IMG/VR virus record: IMGVR_UViG_3300042391_001456
Span: 38,754-102,753 of that record
Origin: a virus
Direction: 5' to 3' (one strand)
Length of the DNA stretch: 64,000 bases
Below are positions 8,175-15,044 of this stretch, piece by piece. The notes below the pieces were generated by a model, which was not told where the DNA came from, did no database searches, and saw only the letters and a list, made by a program, of their open reading frames with translations. Both the position numbers and the translations under genes were made by a program. The stretch's first letter is position 1, and each line of letters opens with the position of its first letter.

Positions 8175-8210
8175 ATTAAGTATTTAAAAAGATTTAATGA
8201 GGTTATATAG
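8175..8210 (+). pseudogene. Relic of a capsid-targeting leader gene
   Basis: The frame reads ATT AAG TAT TTA AAA AGA TTT AAT GAG GTT ATA TAG, that is (I)KYLKRFNEVI-stop. This is a leader like those of the flanking genes (MKYLKTFES, MKHLRKFNE) but with ATT in place of ATG and an early stop. It sits in the only non-coding gap (8149-8275) of the leader-gene run. It is likely the remnant of a decayed member. Confidence 0.35.
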
Positions 8211-8275
8211 ACTTAGAAACACAAAAAAGATTTAAAAAATATGTATATCAATACATAAAAAAATAAATAGTAAAT

Positions 8276-8599
8276 ATGAAATATTTAAAAACGTTTGAGA
8301 GTTATAGTGAGAAAGGTTTAGCTCAGGAAATTGCTGAAGACATTCTACCAAAACTACAAGAAATTAAAAAAGAGAAAGGTATTTTTACAGTAGGTATGTT
8401 TGATAACTACATGGAAGAAAGAAAAGGTGATATGAAATTAACTGACGAAGTTATGTCTGAATTAGTTAATATGGGATTTGATTTTGATTCTGGTGATGAT
8501 GATGATTTCTACTTTGTAGAAGATGACGAAGAAGGTGATGTTCCACCACCTCCTCCTGGCTTCGAAGGTTATCCAGGGATGGAATATAGTTTAAACTAA
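8276..8599 (+). CDS. Acidic small protein with capsid-targeting-like leader
   Basis: A 107-residue protein starting MKYLKTFESYSEKG. Residues ~20-65 look helical. Residues 70-90 are almost all acidic (FDFDSGDDDDFYFVEDDEEGD), followed by PPPPPG and EGYPGMEYSLN. Acidic internal and scaffold-like proteins are common in T4 prohead cores. It lies in a run of leader genes, 14 bases before the next one. No enzymatic motif is seen. Confidence 0.6.
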   Translation: MKYLKTFESYSEKGLAQEIAEDILPKLQEIKKEKGIFTVGMFDNYMEERKGDMKLTDEVMSELVNMGFDFDSGDDDDFYFVEDDEEGDVPPPPPGFEGYPGMEYSLN

Positions 8600-8613
8600 A
8601 AAAATAAATATAA

Positions 8614-8799
8614 GTGATGAAACATTTAAGAAAATTCAACGAAGCTGCTAAAGTTGAAAAAACATCTAAGAAAGATGAGATTGAAGACTTTATCAGTAAG
8701 AATAAGAAAAACAAATCTTCTTACGAAATGTATAAAGTATTAAGAGAAAAAGGTTATACTGAAGCCAATCTTAAAGATTATTTCTACGATAACTACTAA
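8614..8799 (+). CDS. Very small protein (61 aa) with capsid-targeting-like leader
   Basis: Starts MKHLRKFNEAAKVEKTSKK; FNE followed by Ala gives a good prohead-protease-type site. The mature part would be ~50 residues, lysine-rich, ending YTEANLKDYFYDNY, and the ENFIS-type helix could be a LEM/SAP-like mini-fold (not proven). It is probably an internal head protein or peptide. Confidence 0.55.
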   Translation: MMKHLRKFNEAAKVEKTSKKDEIEDFISKNKKNKSSYEMYKVLREKGYTEANLKDYFYDNY

Positions 8800-8815
8800 A
8801 AATTAATTATACATT

Positions 8816-9418
8816 ATGTTAAAAAGTAAATCAAAAATGATTAAACCAATTACACTTCCTGAATACAAAGGTGATAGGGTTTATATGCACGAATTTGATA
8901 TGGCTAATCCTTCACTACCAATTGGTTATGAAAGATGGAATGGTGTTCTTAAAGAAATAATCGCTAGTTCACCAAAACAAACTGGGAAAGCTTATATCAC
9001 TATTGATGAGAAAATTGTAAGAGCTGGTGAATCTCATAGAAGAGGTGGACCACATACTGATGGAAACTATCTATTTGGATGGGGCGGCGGTGGGGGCGGC
9101 TGGTTAACTGGTGAAGATGGTAGATTTCTACCAAGAGAACAACACAAAGAACAATATTGTTCTGATAAAGGTGGTATGTTAATTGTCTCTTCTTACGAGG
9201 CTTGTAAAGGTTGGGATGGAGATTTTGATGGAGAACCAAACCAAGGTGGTGATTGTTCACACTTAGACCTTTCTAAATTAGAAAGTTATAATCTTAAAGC
9301 AAATACTTTATATTGGGGAAATAGTACATTCATCCACGAATCACTACCATTGGAAGAAGATGTTAAAAGACAATTAATTAGAATAACTCTACCAGCTGAT
9401 GCTGAAGAATTAGTTTAA
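8816..9418 (+). CDS. Possible 2-oxoglutarate/Fe(II)-dependent oxygenase
   Basis: A 200-residue protein. It contains H-T-D in GGPHTDGNY (about residues 79-87), a distal His in WGNSTFIHESLP and an Arg in RQLIRITLP, matching the H-x-D...H...R facial-triad layout of 2OG-Fe(II) oxygenases. A glycine-rich insert (GWGGGGGGW) follows the first motif. Such oxygenases occur in T4-like phages, but the substrate is unknown. Two Met codons (1 and 8) are possible starts. The gene ends the leader-gene operon just before a terminator. A cupin of other function is the main alternative. Confidence 0.55.
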   Translation: MLKSKSKMIKPITLPEYKGDRVYMHEFDMANPSLPIGYERWNGVLKEIIASSPKQTGKAYITIDEKIVRAGESHRRGGPHTDGNYLFGWGGGGGGWLTGEDGRFLPREQHKEQYCSDKGGMLIVSSYEACKGWDGDFDGEPNQGGDCSHLDLSKLESYNLKANTLYWGNSTFIHESLPLEEDVKRQLIRITLPADAEELV

Positions 9419-9453
9419 GATAGTGATTGTCAAATATCTAGACAGTCTTAAAT

Positions 9454-9486
9454 AAAAAACCCACTCAATTTGAGTGGGTTTTTTCA
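9454..9486. terminator. Terminator, probably bidirectional
   Basis: Stem AAAACCCACTCAA / TTGAGTGGGTTTT with flanking A and T tracts between convergent genes. Confidence 0.85.
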
Positions 9487-9541
9487 TTTATATACATTAT
9501 TAGATTTCTAACCATTCTTTTTCTACGAAGAGTATTATCTA

Positions 9542-9766
9542 TTATTTATCAATTATTTGGTCAATTTTTTCGTCACGAATTTCAGATTTAGATTTAATGA
9601 CCGTTAATCTACTCTCAGAAATAACATCAACTTCATCATTATAATCATCACCTAAATATTCAATTACTTCATCCTCGGAATTTGCTAAGTAAACACCACA
9701 AACACAATCCCATCCCATTTCTACATTGGTTAGGACATAGATATTTTTACCTTTTAAGTCTATCAT
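9542..9766 (-). CDS. Small acidic protein with shared C-terminal motif
   Basis: A 74-residue acidic protein (MIDLKGKNIYVLTNVEMGWDCVCGVYLANSEDEV...). Its C-terminus EIRDEKIDQIIDK carries the R-D-x-K-I-D-x-I-I motif seen at the ends of about ten unrelated small proteins in this window. It overlaps the stop of the upstream 56-residue gene by one base (TAATG), which implies translational coupling. Function is unknown. Confidence 0.6.
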   Translation of the reverse strand: MIDLKGKNIYVLTNVEMGWDCVCGVYLANSEDEVIEYLGDDYNDEVDVISESRLTVIKSKSEIRDEKIDQIIDK

Positions 9767-9936
9767 TATTTCAATACCATATATTTAACACCATCTACAA
9801 TTTTGGTAACATATTTACCAGTTTCTTTTTTCTCAACATTTTTAGATGCTCTTTTAGTCGCAACTTTACCGGATTTAGATTTCTCTACTTCACCATACTT
9901 TTGTTTGATAACTTCTTTCATTGAAAATCTTTCCAT
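9766..9936 (-). CDS. Small basic protein (56 aa)
   Basis: Reading the minus strand from ATG at 9936 gives MERFSMKEVIKQKYGEVEKS, then a Lys-rich stretch, ending KYVTKIVDGVKYMVLK. Its stop codon TAA shares its last A with the next gene's ATG, and a Bacteroidota-type promoter lies just upstream at 9962-9969. These two facts support a real gene despite its size. Function is unknown. Confidence 0.6.
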   Translation of the reverse strand: MERFSMKEVIKQKYGEVEKSKSGKVATKRASKNVEKKETGKYVTKIVDGVKYMVLK

Positions 9937-9961
9937 AATTGATAATGTTTAATTGTTTCTA

Positions 9962-9969
9962 CAAATATA
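9962..9969 (-). promoter_or_regulatory. Bacteroidota-type -7 element (TATATTTG)
   Basis: Minus-strand TATATTTGTAGAAA, identical over 14 bases to the tmRNA promoter region at 19772-19785. It lies 25 bases before the 56-residue gene. No clear -33 TTTG is seen. Confidence 0.5.
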
Positions 9970-9981
9970 ATAAAACTTTTT

Positions 9982-9990
9982 TAATATATA
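9982..9990 (+). promoter_or_regulatory. TAATATATA element upstream of exonuclease gene
   Basis: Exact nonamer 4 bases before the start codon at 9995. Confidence 0.35.
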
Positions 9991-9994
9991 ATAA

Positions 9995-10753
9995 ATGATT
10001 AATGAAAATAAAATGTGGTATAAAACCATACCAGAAATTATAAATTGGTTAGATAGTAAATCAAGCTTACCATGGATCTGGATTGATACAGAGACTAGCG
10101 GACTCGGTGGTCCAAAAAAACAACAACTTACTCAAGTTTCAGCAATTTCAACTCAATATGATTTTAATTCTAATTCTTTTATTGAATTAGATACTTATGA
10201 TCAAAAAATAAAATTAACAGATGATATAAAATCTAGATATAATTCACCTGGTGATACAAGTAGAAGAATATTGAGTTTTAATCATTATGGATCAGGCCAA
10301 TATAAATGGAGAAATGAAGAAGAAGTAGTTAATGAGTTTTTTAATTGGTTGGAAAGATATGAGCCATGTTTATTTGTGGCTCAGAATGCTGGTTTTGATA
10401 TGAATATGTTATCTGGTAGATTTGAACACAAAATAACTAATGAGGTATTTGATACTAAGATGTTAATTCAATTATATTATTTACCACTTATTCAAAAATT
10501 AGCTGAGACTGATAGTAAATATAAAGATTTAATCAATTTTATTGGAACATCTAGTAGAGATAATGGACTTATTTCTTCTTCTTTATCTAAAATTGGACCA
10601 GCACTTGGCTTAAATATGAGTGGTTATCACGATGCTTTAACAGATTGTAGATTGACTATGAATATGTATTTAAAAATTGTTGATTTTCTAAAAGAAAATA
10701 AATCGGTTGATATAATGAAGTATCAAACTGATAGAATAAAAGTTATTAGATAA
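9995..10753 (+). CDS. DEDDh 3'-5' exonuclease (DnaQ/RNase T-like)
   Basis: A 252-residue protein with all three exonuclease motifs: D31 and E33 in WIDTETSGLGG, the middle Asp in FVAQNAGFDMNML, and H...D in SGYHDALTDCR. These residues bind two metal ions for 3'-5' hydrolysis of DNA or RNA. A stretch of ~40 residues between motifs (IGTSSRDNGLISSSLSKIG) is an insert relative to short family members. It may serve nucleotide recycling or RNA processing; the T4 analogue would be DexA, which is longer. It is followed after 2 bases by the peptidase gene. Confidence 0.85.
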   Translation: MINENKMWYKTIPEIINWLDSKSSLPWIWIDTETSGLGGPKKQQLTQVSAISTQYDFNSNSFIELDTYDQKIKLTDDIKSRYNSPGDTSRRILSFNHYGSGQYKWRNEEEVVNEFFNWLERYEPCLFVAQNAGFDMNMLSGRFEHKITNEVFDTKMLIQLYYLPLIQKLAETDSKYKDLINFIGTSSRDNGLISSSLSKIGPALGLNMSGYHDALTDCRLTMNMYLKIVDFLKENKSVDIMKYQTDRIKVIR

Positions 10754-10755
10754 TA

Positions 10756-11370
10756 ATGGATAATTTATTTAAAAGAGGTAGATCGTTAATTGATAAAGAT
10801 ATTGTTACTATTAAAGTGCCATTCATAAACTTTGATGGTAAAGAAGATTTTGGTTTATTACAAGTACATAAAGATATTAGTGAAGAAGTTATTAATATCT
10901 TCAATGAGATAAAGAATATTGGTTTCCCAATTTTCAAAGTTGAAACCGTTGATAATTATGATTATGATGATGAGAAATTAGCTGATGGTAATATTACATC
11001 TAGTTATAATTTTAGATTTGTTAGTGGGTCTACTAAATTAAGTGATCATTCTATTGGATTGGCAATTGATATAAATCCGATGCAGAATCCTTGGATACAC
11101 ATATCAGCATTGAATAAGTATATTTATAAACCAGGTGAAAAAGGAACAATAGAGTCTTCTTCTGAAGTGGTGAATATTTTTAAGAAGTTTGGTTGGTCTT
11201 GGGGTGGTGATTGGAAAAATCCAGATTATCAACATTTTTTTAAAGGTGGTGATATTAATAAGAATATTAAGAACAAATTATATATTGATTTGGGAATTGA
11301 TAATCCATATCAAAGTTCTAATAAGGTCTTTAATTTCAAAGACTTTATCAAAAGTGTTATCAAACGTTAA
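10756..11370 (+). CDS. M15-family peptidase, probable endolysin
   Basis: A 204-residue protein with the VanY/CwlK-type zinc peptidase signature: S-D-H98-S-I-G-L-A-I-D105-I-N-P and a C-terminal FGWSWGGDWKNPDYQH160F. His98, Asp105 and His160 are the expected zinc ligands. This class cleaves L-Ala-D-Glu or D-Ala-containing bonds in peptidoglycan stem peptides and includes the T5 endolysin. There is no signal peptide, so a holin or other export route would be needed. No holin was identified next to it. Alternatively it could be virion-associated for entry. Confidence 0.85.
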   Translation: MDNLFKRGRSLIDKDIVTIKVPFINFDGKEDFGLLQVHKDISEEVINIFNEIKNIGFPIFKVETVDNYDYDDEKLADGNITSSYNFRFVSGSTKLSDHSIGLAIDINPMQNPWIHISALNKYIYKPGEKGTIESSSEVVNIFKKFGWSWGGDWKNPDYQHFFKGGDINKNIKNKLYIDLGIDNPYQSSNKVFNFKDFIKSVIKR

Positions 11371-11406
11371 ACTTATAGAATATCTAATATAAAATAGTTA
11401 ATCAGA

Positions 11407-11610
11407 ATGGATATAATTGGATCTAAAATAAGAGTTTTAACATATTATAAGGAGTGGAAAGATTCTAATTCTAATATAGTTGCATCACATTCTAAATATA
11501 ATGATTTAGAGGTGTTAAGTATTGAAGAAGTTAAAAAGTATGATGATTTTATTAAATATCGTTTAACAATGACGGACGGTGTTGTTTTAAATTTATTCAA
11601 AGGATATTAA
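11407..11610 (+). CDS. Hypothetical small protein (67 aa)
   Basis: Starts MDIIGSKIRVLTYYKEWKDSNS and ends GVVLNLFKGY; beta-rich, possibly an SH3-like or KOW-like small barrel. It lies between the endolysin-type gene and SSB. No function is assigned. Confidence 0.5.
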   Translation: MDIIGSKIRVLTYYKEWKDSNSNIVASHSKYNDLEVLSIEEVKKYDDFIKYRLTMTDGVVLNLFKGY

Positions 11611-11668
11611 AGATAATAAAAAAAATTGAAATTAAAAACTTTTATATTAAAATTTAATATAAATACTA

Positions 11669-11686
11669 ACTGACAACGAAGTCAGT
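11669..11686 (+). promoter_or_regulatory. Hairpin in SSB mRNA leader, possible autoregulatory site
   Basis: Perfect 6-bp stem ACTGAC / GTCAGT with loop AACGAA, followed by an unstructured A-rich run up to the SSB start at 11710. T4 gp32 represses its own translation by binding a structured leader followed by an A/U-rich single-stranded stretch. The layout here is similar, though no pseudoknot is seen. Confidence 0.35.
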
Positions 11687-11709
11687 ATTAAAAACAAATA
11701 AAAAGCAAA

Positions 11710-12690
11710 ATGGCAAATGAAATGGACGATCTATTTAATGGCGGATTAGACAGTAAAATGGATTTTTTAAACGAGCAAAAAGGAAGTACTAAAAACAATG
11801 ATGGAATCTACCGAGTAGATTTATCAAAAGTTAAGGACAAAAAAAGAGGATGGAGATCTGTAGTGAGATTTTTACCTAATTTAACTAAAGAGAGTAAAGT
11901 TGGTGAATTAGCAGTTGAGAAAATTACTCACTATGTTGATATCAAAAATCCTAAAGAATTGAGTGGATGGTTTGATTCTCCAAAAAATTTCAACGAAAAA
12001 TGTGCATTAACTGATTTGTATTACACTATGCAAAACTCTAAAAATGCAGTTTTAATTGAAAAATCAAAACAATTAAAGTATTCAAAAAAGTATTATTCTT
12101 ATGTACTTGTAATTGAAGATGAGCAACAACCAGAATTAGTTGGTAAAACTATGATCTTCCAATACGGTAAAACAATTAAAGATAAAATTTCACAAGAGAA
12201 AAACGGAGAAATCTCAGGAGTTCCTTGTAATGTTTTTGATTTAGCTGAGGGTAAAGATTTCGTAATGATTGTTAAAGAAATTCAAACTGGTGATGAAAAA
12301 TACCCAGATTATAAAATGTCTACTTTTAAAAGTGATACAACTTCTTTACCAATTTATTTTAAAGACAAAGGAGCATTCAAAAACGTACCAACAACAGAAG
12401 TGGATGGTAAGTTAAGAGTTACATCTGAAGCTCAATCAAAAGTTAGAGATTTCTTGTTAGATAGAGAACATGATTTAGAAGAATTCGCACCTAAAAAGTT
12501 AAGTGATGATCAAAATGGAAAAATTACTGAGATTATTAATTTCTTAACAGGAAAATCTTCTCAAACTTTCGCTAAGACTGAGACAAAACCATCATCCGAT
12601 GATTTTGATTTTGATGATAGTTTTACACAAAAAACAACATCTACTACATCAGTAGAGGCTGAAGAAGATGATTTTTTTGGTGATTTCTAA
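11710..12690 (+). CDS. 32: Single-stranded DNA-binding protein, T4 gp32-like
   Basis: A 326-residue protein, close to gp32 length (301). The N-terminal region (MANEMDDLFNGGLDSKMDFL) is followed by a basic segment (DLSKVKDKKRGWRSVVRFLP) and an OB-fold-like core. The C-terminus is a long acidic tail ending EAEEDDFFGDF, as expected for the domain that recruits replication partners. A zinc-finger set like that of T4 gp32 is not evident: only three Cys occur (in KCALTDLYY, VPCNV). It coats single-stranded DNA in replication and recombination and likely regulates its own mRNA. Confidence 0.88.
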   Translation: MANEMDDLFNGGLDSKMDFLNEQKGSTKNNDGIYRVDLSKVKDKKRGWRSVVRFLPNLTKESKVGELAVEKITHYVDIKNPKELSGWFDSPKNFNEKCALTDLYYTMQNSKNAVLIEKSKQLKYSKKYYSYVLVIEDEQQPELVGKTMIFQYGKTIKDKISQEKNGEISGVPCNVFDLAEGKDFVMIVKEIQTGDEKYPDYKMSTFKSDTTSLPIYFKDKGAFKNVPTTEVDGKLRVTSEAQSKVRDFLLDREHDLEEFAPKKLSDDQNGKITEIINFLTGKSSQTFAKTETKPSSDDFDFDDSFTQKTTSTTSVEAEEDDFFGDF

Positions 12691-12713
12691 TAACAATTAA
12701 AATTATAAAATTT

Positions 12714-12746
12714 TAAAACCTGACTTAAAAAGTCAGGTTTTTTTTG
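12714..12746 (+). terminator. Rho-independent terminator after SSB
   Basis: Stem AAACCTGACTT / AAGTCAGGTTT followed by eight T residues. Confidence 0.88.
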
Positions 12747-12836
12747 TGCTCAATAATTTATATAAAAAATCCACTCTTTTTAAAAGAGAGCTTTTATCTA
12801 CAATATATACACTTAGATAAAAAATAAATAAATTAA

Positions 12837-14960
12837 ATGAAACCAGTTTTAATTGTAGAAAATTCGACTAATTCCTTAATTAAGGAATCTGTAGCTAAGA
12901 ACGATTATATATTAGGTGGTATTTTCACTGAATTCGGAGTTAAAAACCGTAATGAAAGAATTTACACAGCTGATAAATTTCTTCCAGCTTTACAGGAGAT
13001 GAATGAAAGAATGTCTGGATTAGGAGCCGTTTACGGTGAATTTGATCATCCAGATGTTTTTGATACTTCATTATCAAGAGCTTCTCACATAATTACAAAA
13101 GCTAATTATGTTCAGGAATCTAATCACGTTGCTGGTGAAATCAGATTATTAAGTACTTATTGGGGTAAAGAAGCTAAGGCGCTTGTCGATGACGGGTGTC
13201 CTGTTTTTGTTTCTTCTAGAGCAGCAGGTATTACTGAATCTGATGGATCAGTATCTCTTAAAAAATTATTTACTTATGATATCGTTGCTGACCCTGGATT
13301 TGCATCTGCAAAGATGAGTGTTAAGGTCTTAAATGAGTCATTAGGTTATGATAATCCACAATCTAACTTTAGGATATATGAAATGTCCGATGAGTCAAAA
13401 ATAAATGATCTATTTAACATGAATAAAAATGAATTTGTTACCAAGCAACAATTAACTGACTATTCTAAATATTTAGTTAATGAATTAGCTTCTACTAAAA
13501 AAGAAGTTAAAACTGCTATTTCTAAAGGTAATTTAACACCTAAGAAATTAGAGCAACTACTTGAGTATTATGATGAGTTAAATACTACTAATACACAAGT
13601 TGTTAAGTATTTAGATTATTTAGCTGAAAAAGTTCAAATTATGGTTAATGAGAATAAGTCTTTGAAAGAAACAACAGACAAACTTATTAAACACAATGAC
13701 TATTTAGCTGAAAATCTTGAAAAAGCTGTTAATTACTCTGAGTATTTAGCTGAAAATTTAGATAAGAATATTGCTTATTCTGAATATGTAGCTGAGAACT
13801 TAGATAAAAACATCTCTTATTCTGAGTATATCGCTGAGAACTTAGATAAAAATATTGCTTATTCTGAGTATATCGCTGAGAACTTAGATAAAAATATTGC
13901 TTATTCTGAGTATATCGCTGAGAACTTAGATAAAAATATTGCTTATTCTGAGTATATCGCTGAGAACTTAGATAAAAACATCGCTTATTCTGAGTATATC
14001 GCTGAGCACGTTGATAATAATATTGCGTATTCTGAATATTTAGCTGAGCACGTTGAGGGAAATATCGCTTATTCTGAGTATATCGCTGAGAATTTAGATG
14101 ATAACATCGCTTATTCTGAGTATATCGCTGAGAATTTAGATAAATCTATTTCTTACTCTGAAATGATTACTGAAACACTTAAGGGTGGTAAAGTATTCGA
14201 ATCATATGAAAATTTCCCAACATTACAAGATGCTGGAATTTCAGCAATTGAATCTGAAAAAGAAGAAGTTGAAGAAAGAGAAGAAGAAAGAGAAGATTTA
14301 GGTATCTCTCACATTTCAGACGAAAAAGAATATTACACAGAAGAAGAAAAAGAAGAAAATATTGAAAATTTAGAAGAAGAAAAAGAAGAAGAAGAAGATT
14401 GTACACCTGCTTATGAAGAAAAAACATTTAATGGTGATACTGATACTGAGCTGTCTTTATCTATCGATAAACTAATTGAGGAAGCTAAAAAACGTAAAGT
14501 TTCTGAAACATCAGATTTGAATTTCTTGAAATTCTTATCTAAATCACAAGTTGATAGTTTTTATGCATTAACTAATGAAGAGCAAGAAACTGTTAAACTT
14601 CACATAAACGAAAGAAGTTACTTCACAGGAAAAGAAGTTCTTACATTAATTTCTGAAGCACTATCAACTAAAAATGAAACTCTTGAAGAAAGAGTTATCA
14701 GAATGATGCCTGAAAACACTAAGGCTATCTGGAATCAGTTAAATGAATCTGCTAAAAAATCTTTCCTTTCACAGGCTAGATTATACCCAGAGGAAATGTT
14801 GATGACTGAATCACAAGTTGATCATTTCTGGGGAACTAGAAACATCAAAACAAATGAATCTGTAACTAAAAAATTAGTTTCTCATGATGCTTTAATTCAA
14901 GAAGATAAATTATCTGATAATGAAGTTAGTGCTATTATGGAAAGGTTCAAAAATATTTAA
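12837..14960 (+). CDS. 21: Prohead protease (gp21-like) fused to a repeat-rich scaffold
   Basis: A 707-residue protein. Residues ~20-170 match the T4 gp21 / S77 serine protease: ILGGIFTEFGVKNRNERIY, YGEFDHPD with catalytic-type His71, VFVSSRAAG with Ser126/Ser127, and TYDIVADPGF. Residues ~175-285 are helical. Residues 286-450 are twelve ~14-residue repeats of the type YSEYIAENLDKNIA. Residues ~455-540 are extremely acidic, and the C-terminal ~170 residues are helical, ending EVSAIMERFKNI. In T4 the protease and the main scaffold (gp22) are separate genes, so here they appear fused. It lies directly upstream of the capsid gene, as in T4. Possible self-cleavage sites of the I/L-x-E type include SLIKE near the start. 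Confidence 0.88.
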   Translation: MKPVLIVENSTNSLIKESVAKNDYILGGIFTEFGVKNRNERIYTADKFLPALQEMNERMSGLGAVYGEFDHPDVFDTSLSRASHIITKANYVQESNHVAGEIRLLSTYWGKEAKALVDDGCPVFVSSRAAGITESDGSVSLKKLFTYDIVADPGFASAKMSVKVLNESLGYDNPQSNFRIYEMSDESKINDLFNMNKNEFVTKQQLTDYSKYLVNELASTKKEVKTAISKGNLTPKKLEQLLEYYDELNTTNTQVVKYLDYLAEKVQIMVNENKSLKETTDKLIKHNDYLAENLEKAVNYSEYLAENLDKNIAYSEYVAENLDKNISYSEYIAENLDKNIAYSEYIAENLDKNIAYSEYIAENLDKNIAYSEYIAENLDKNIAYSEYIAEHVDNNIAYSEYLAEHVEGNIAYSEYIAENLDDNIAYSEYIAENLDKSISYSEMITETLKGGKVFESYENFPTLQDAGISAIESEKEEVEEREEEREDLGISHISDEKEYYTEEEKEENIENLEEEKEEEEDCTPAYEEKTFNGDTDTELSLSIDKLIEEAKKRKVSETSDLNFLKFLSKSQVDSFYALTNEEQETVKLHINERSYFTGKEVLTLISEALSTKNETLEERVIRMMPENTKAIWNQLNESAKKSFLSQARLYPEEMLMTESQVDHFWGTRNIKTNESVTKKLVSHDALIQEDKLSDNEVSAIMERFKNI
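13692..14190 (+). repeat. Twelve 42-bp in-frame tandem repeats in scaffold region
   Basis: Units encode YSEYIAENLDKNIA and variants (first unit HNDYLAENLEKAVN, last YSEMITETLKGG). The four copies from 13823 to 13990 are nearly identical in DNA, a sign of recent expansion or homogenisation. The outer copies have diverged. Confidence 0.92.
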
Positions 14961-15044
14961 TCTATAAAAAATCCACACTTGAAAAAAACGAGTAAAAATA
15001 AGGAAATATATAGAAAATAAAAATAAAAAAAAATAAAATAAATT

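Noticed and set aside
13692-14190. 42-bp direct repeats as a possible replication iteron region
   Set aside because: All units are in frame and encode a conserved 14-residue protein motif, with mostly synonymous or conservative differences.
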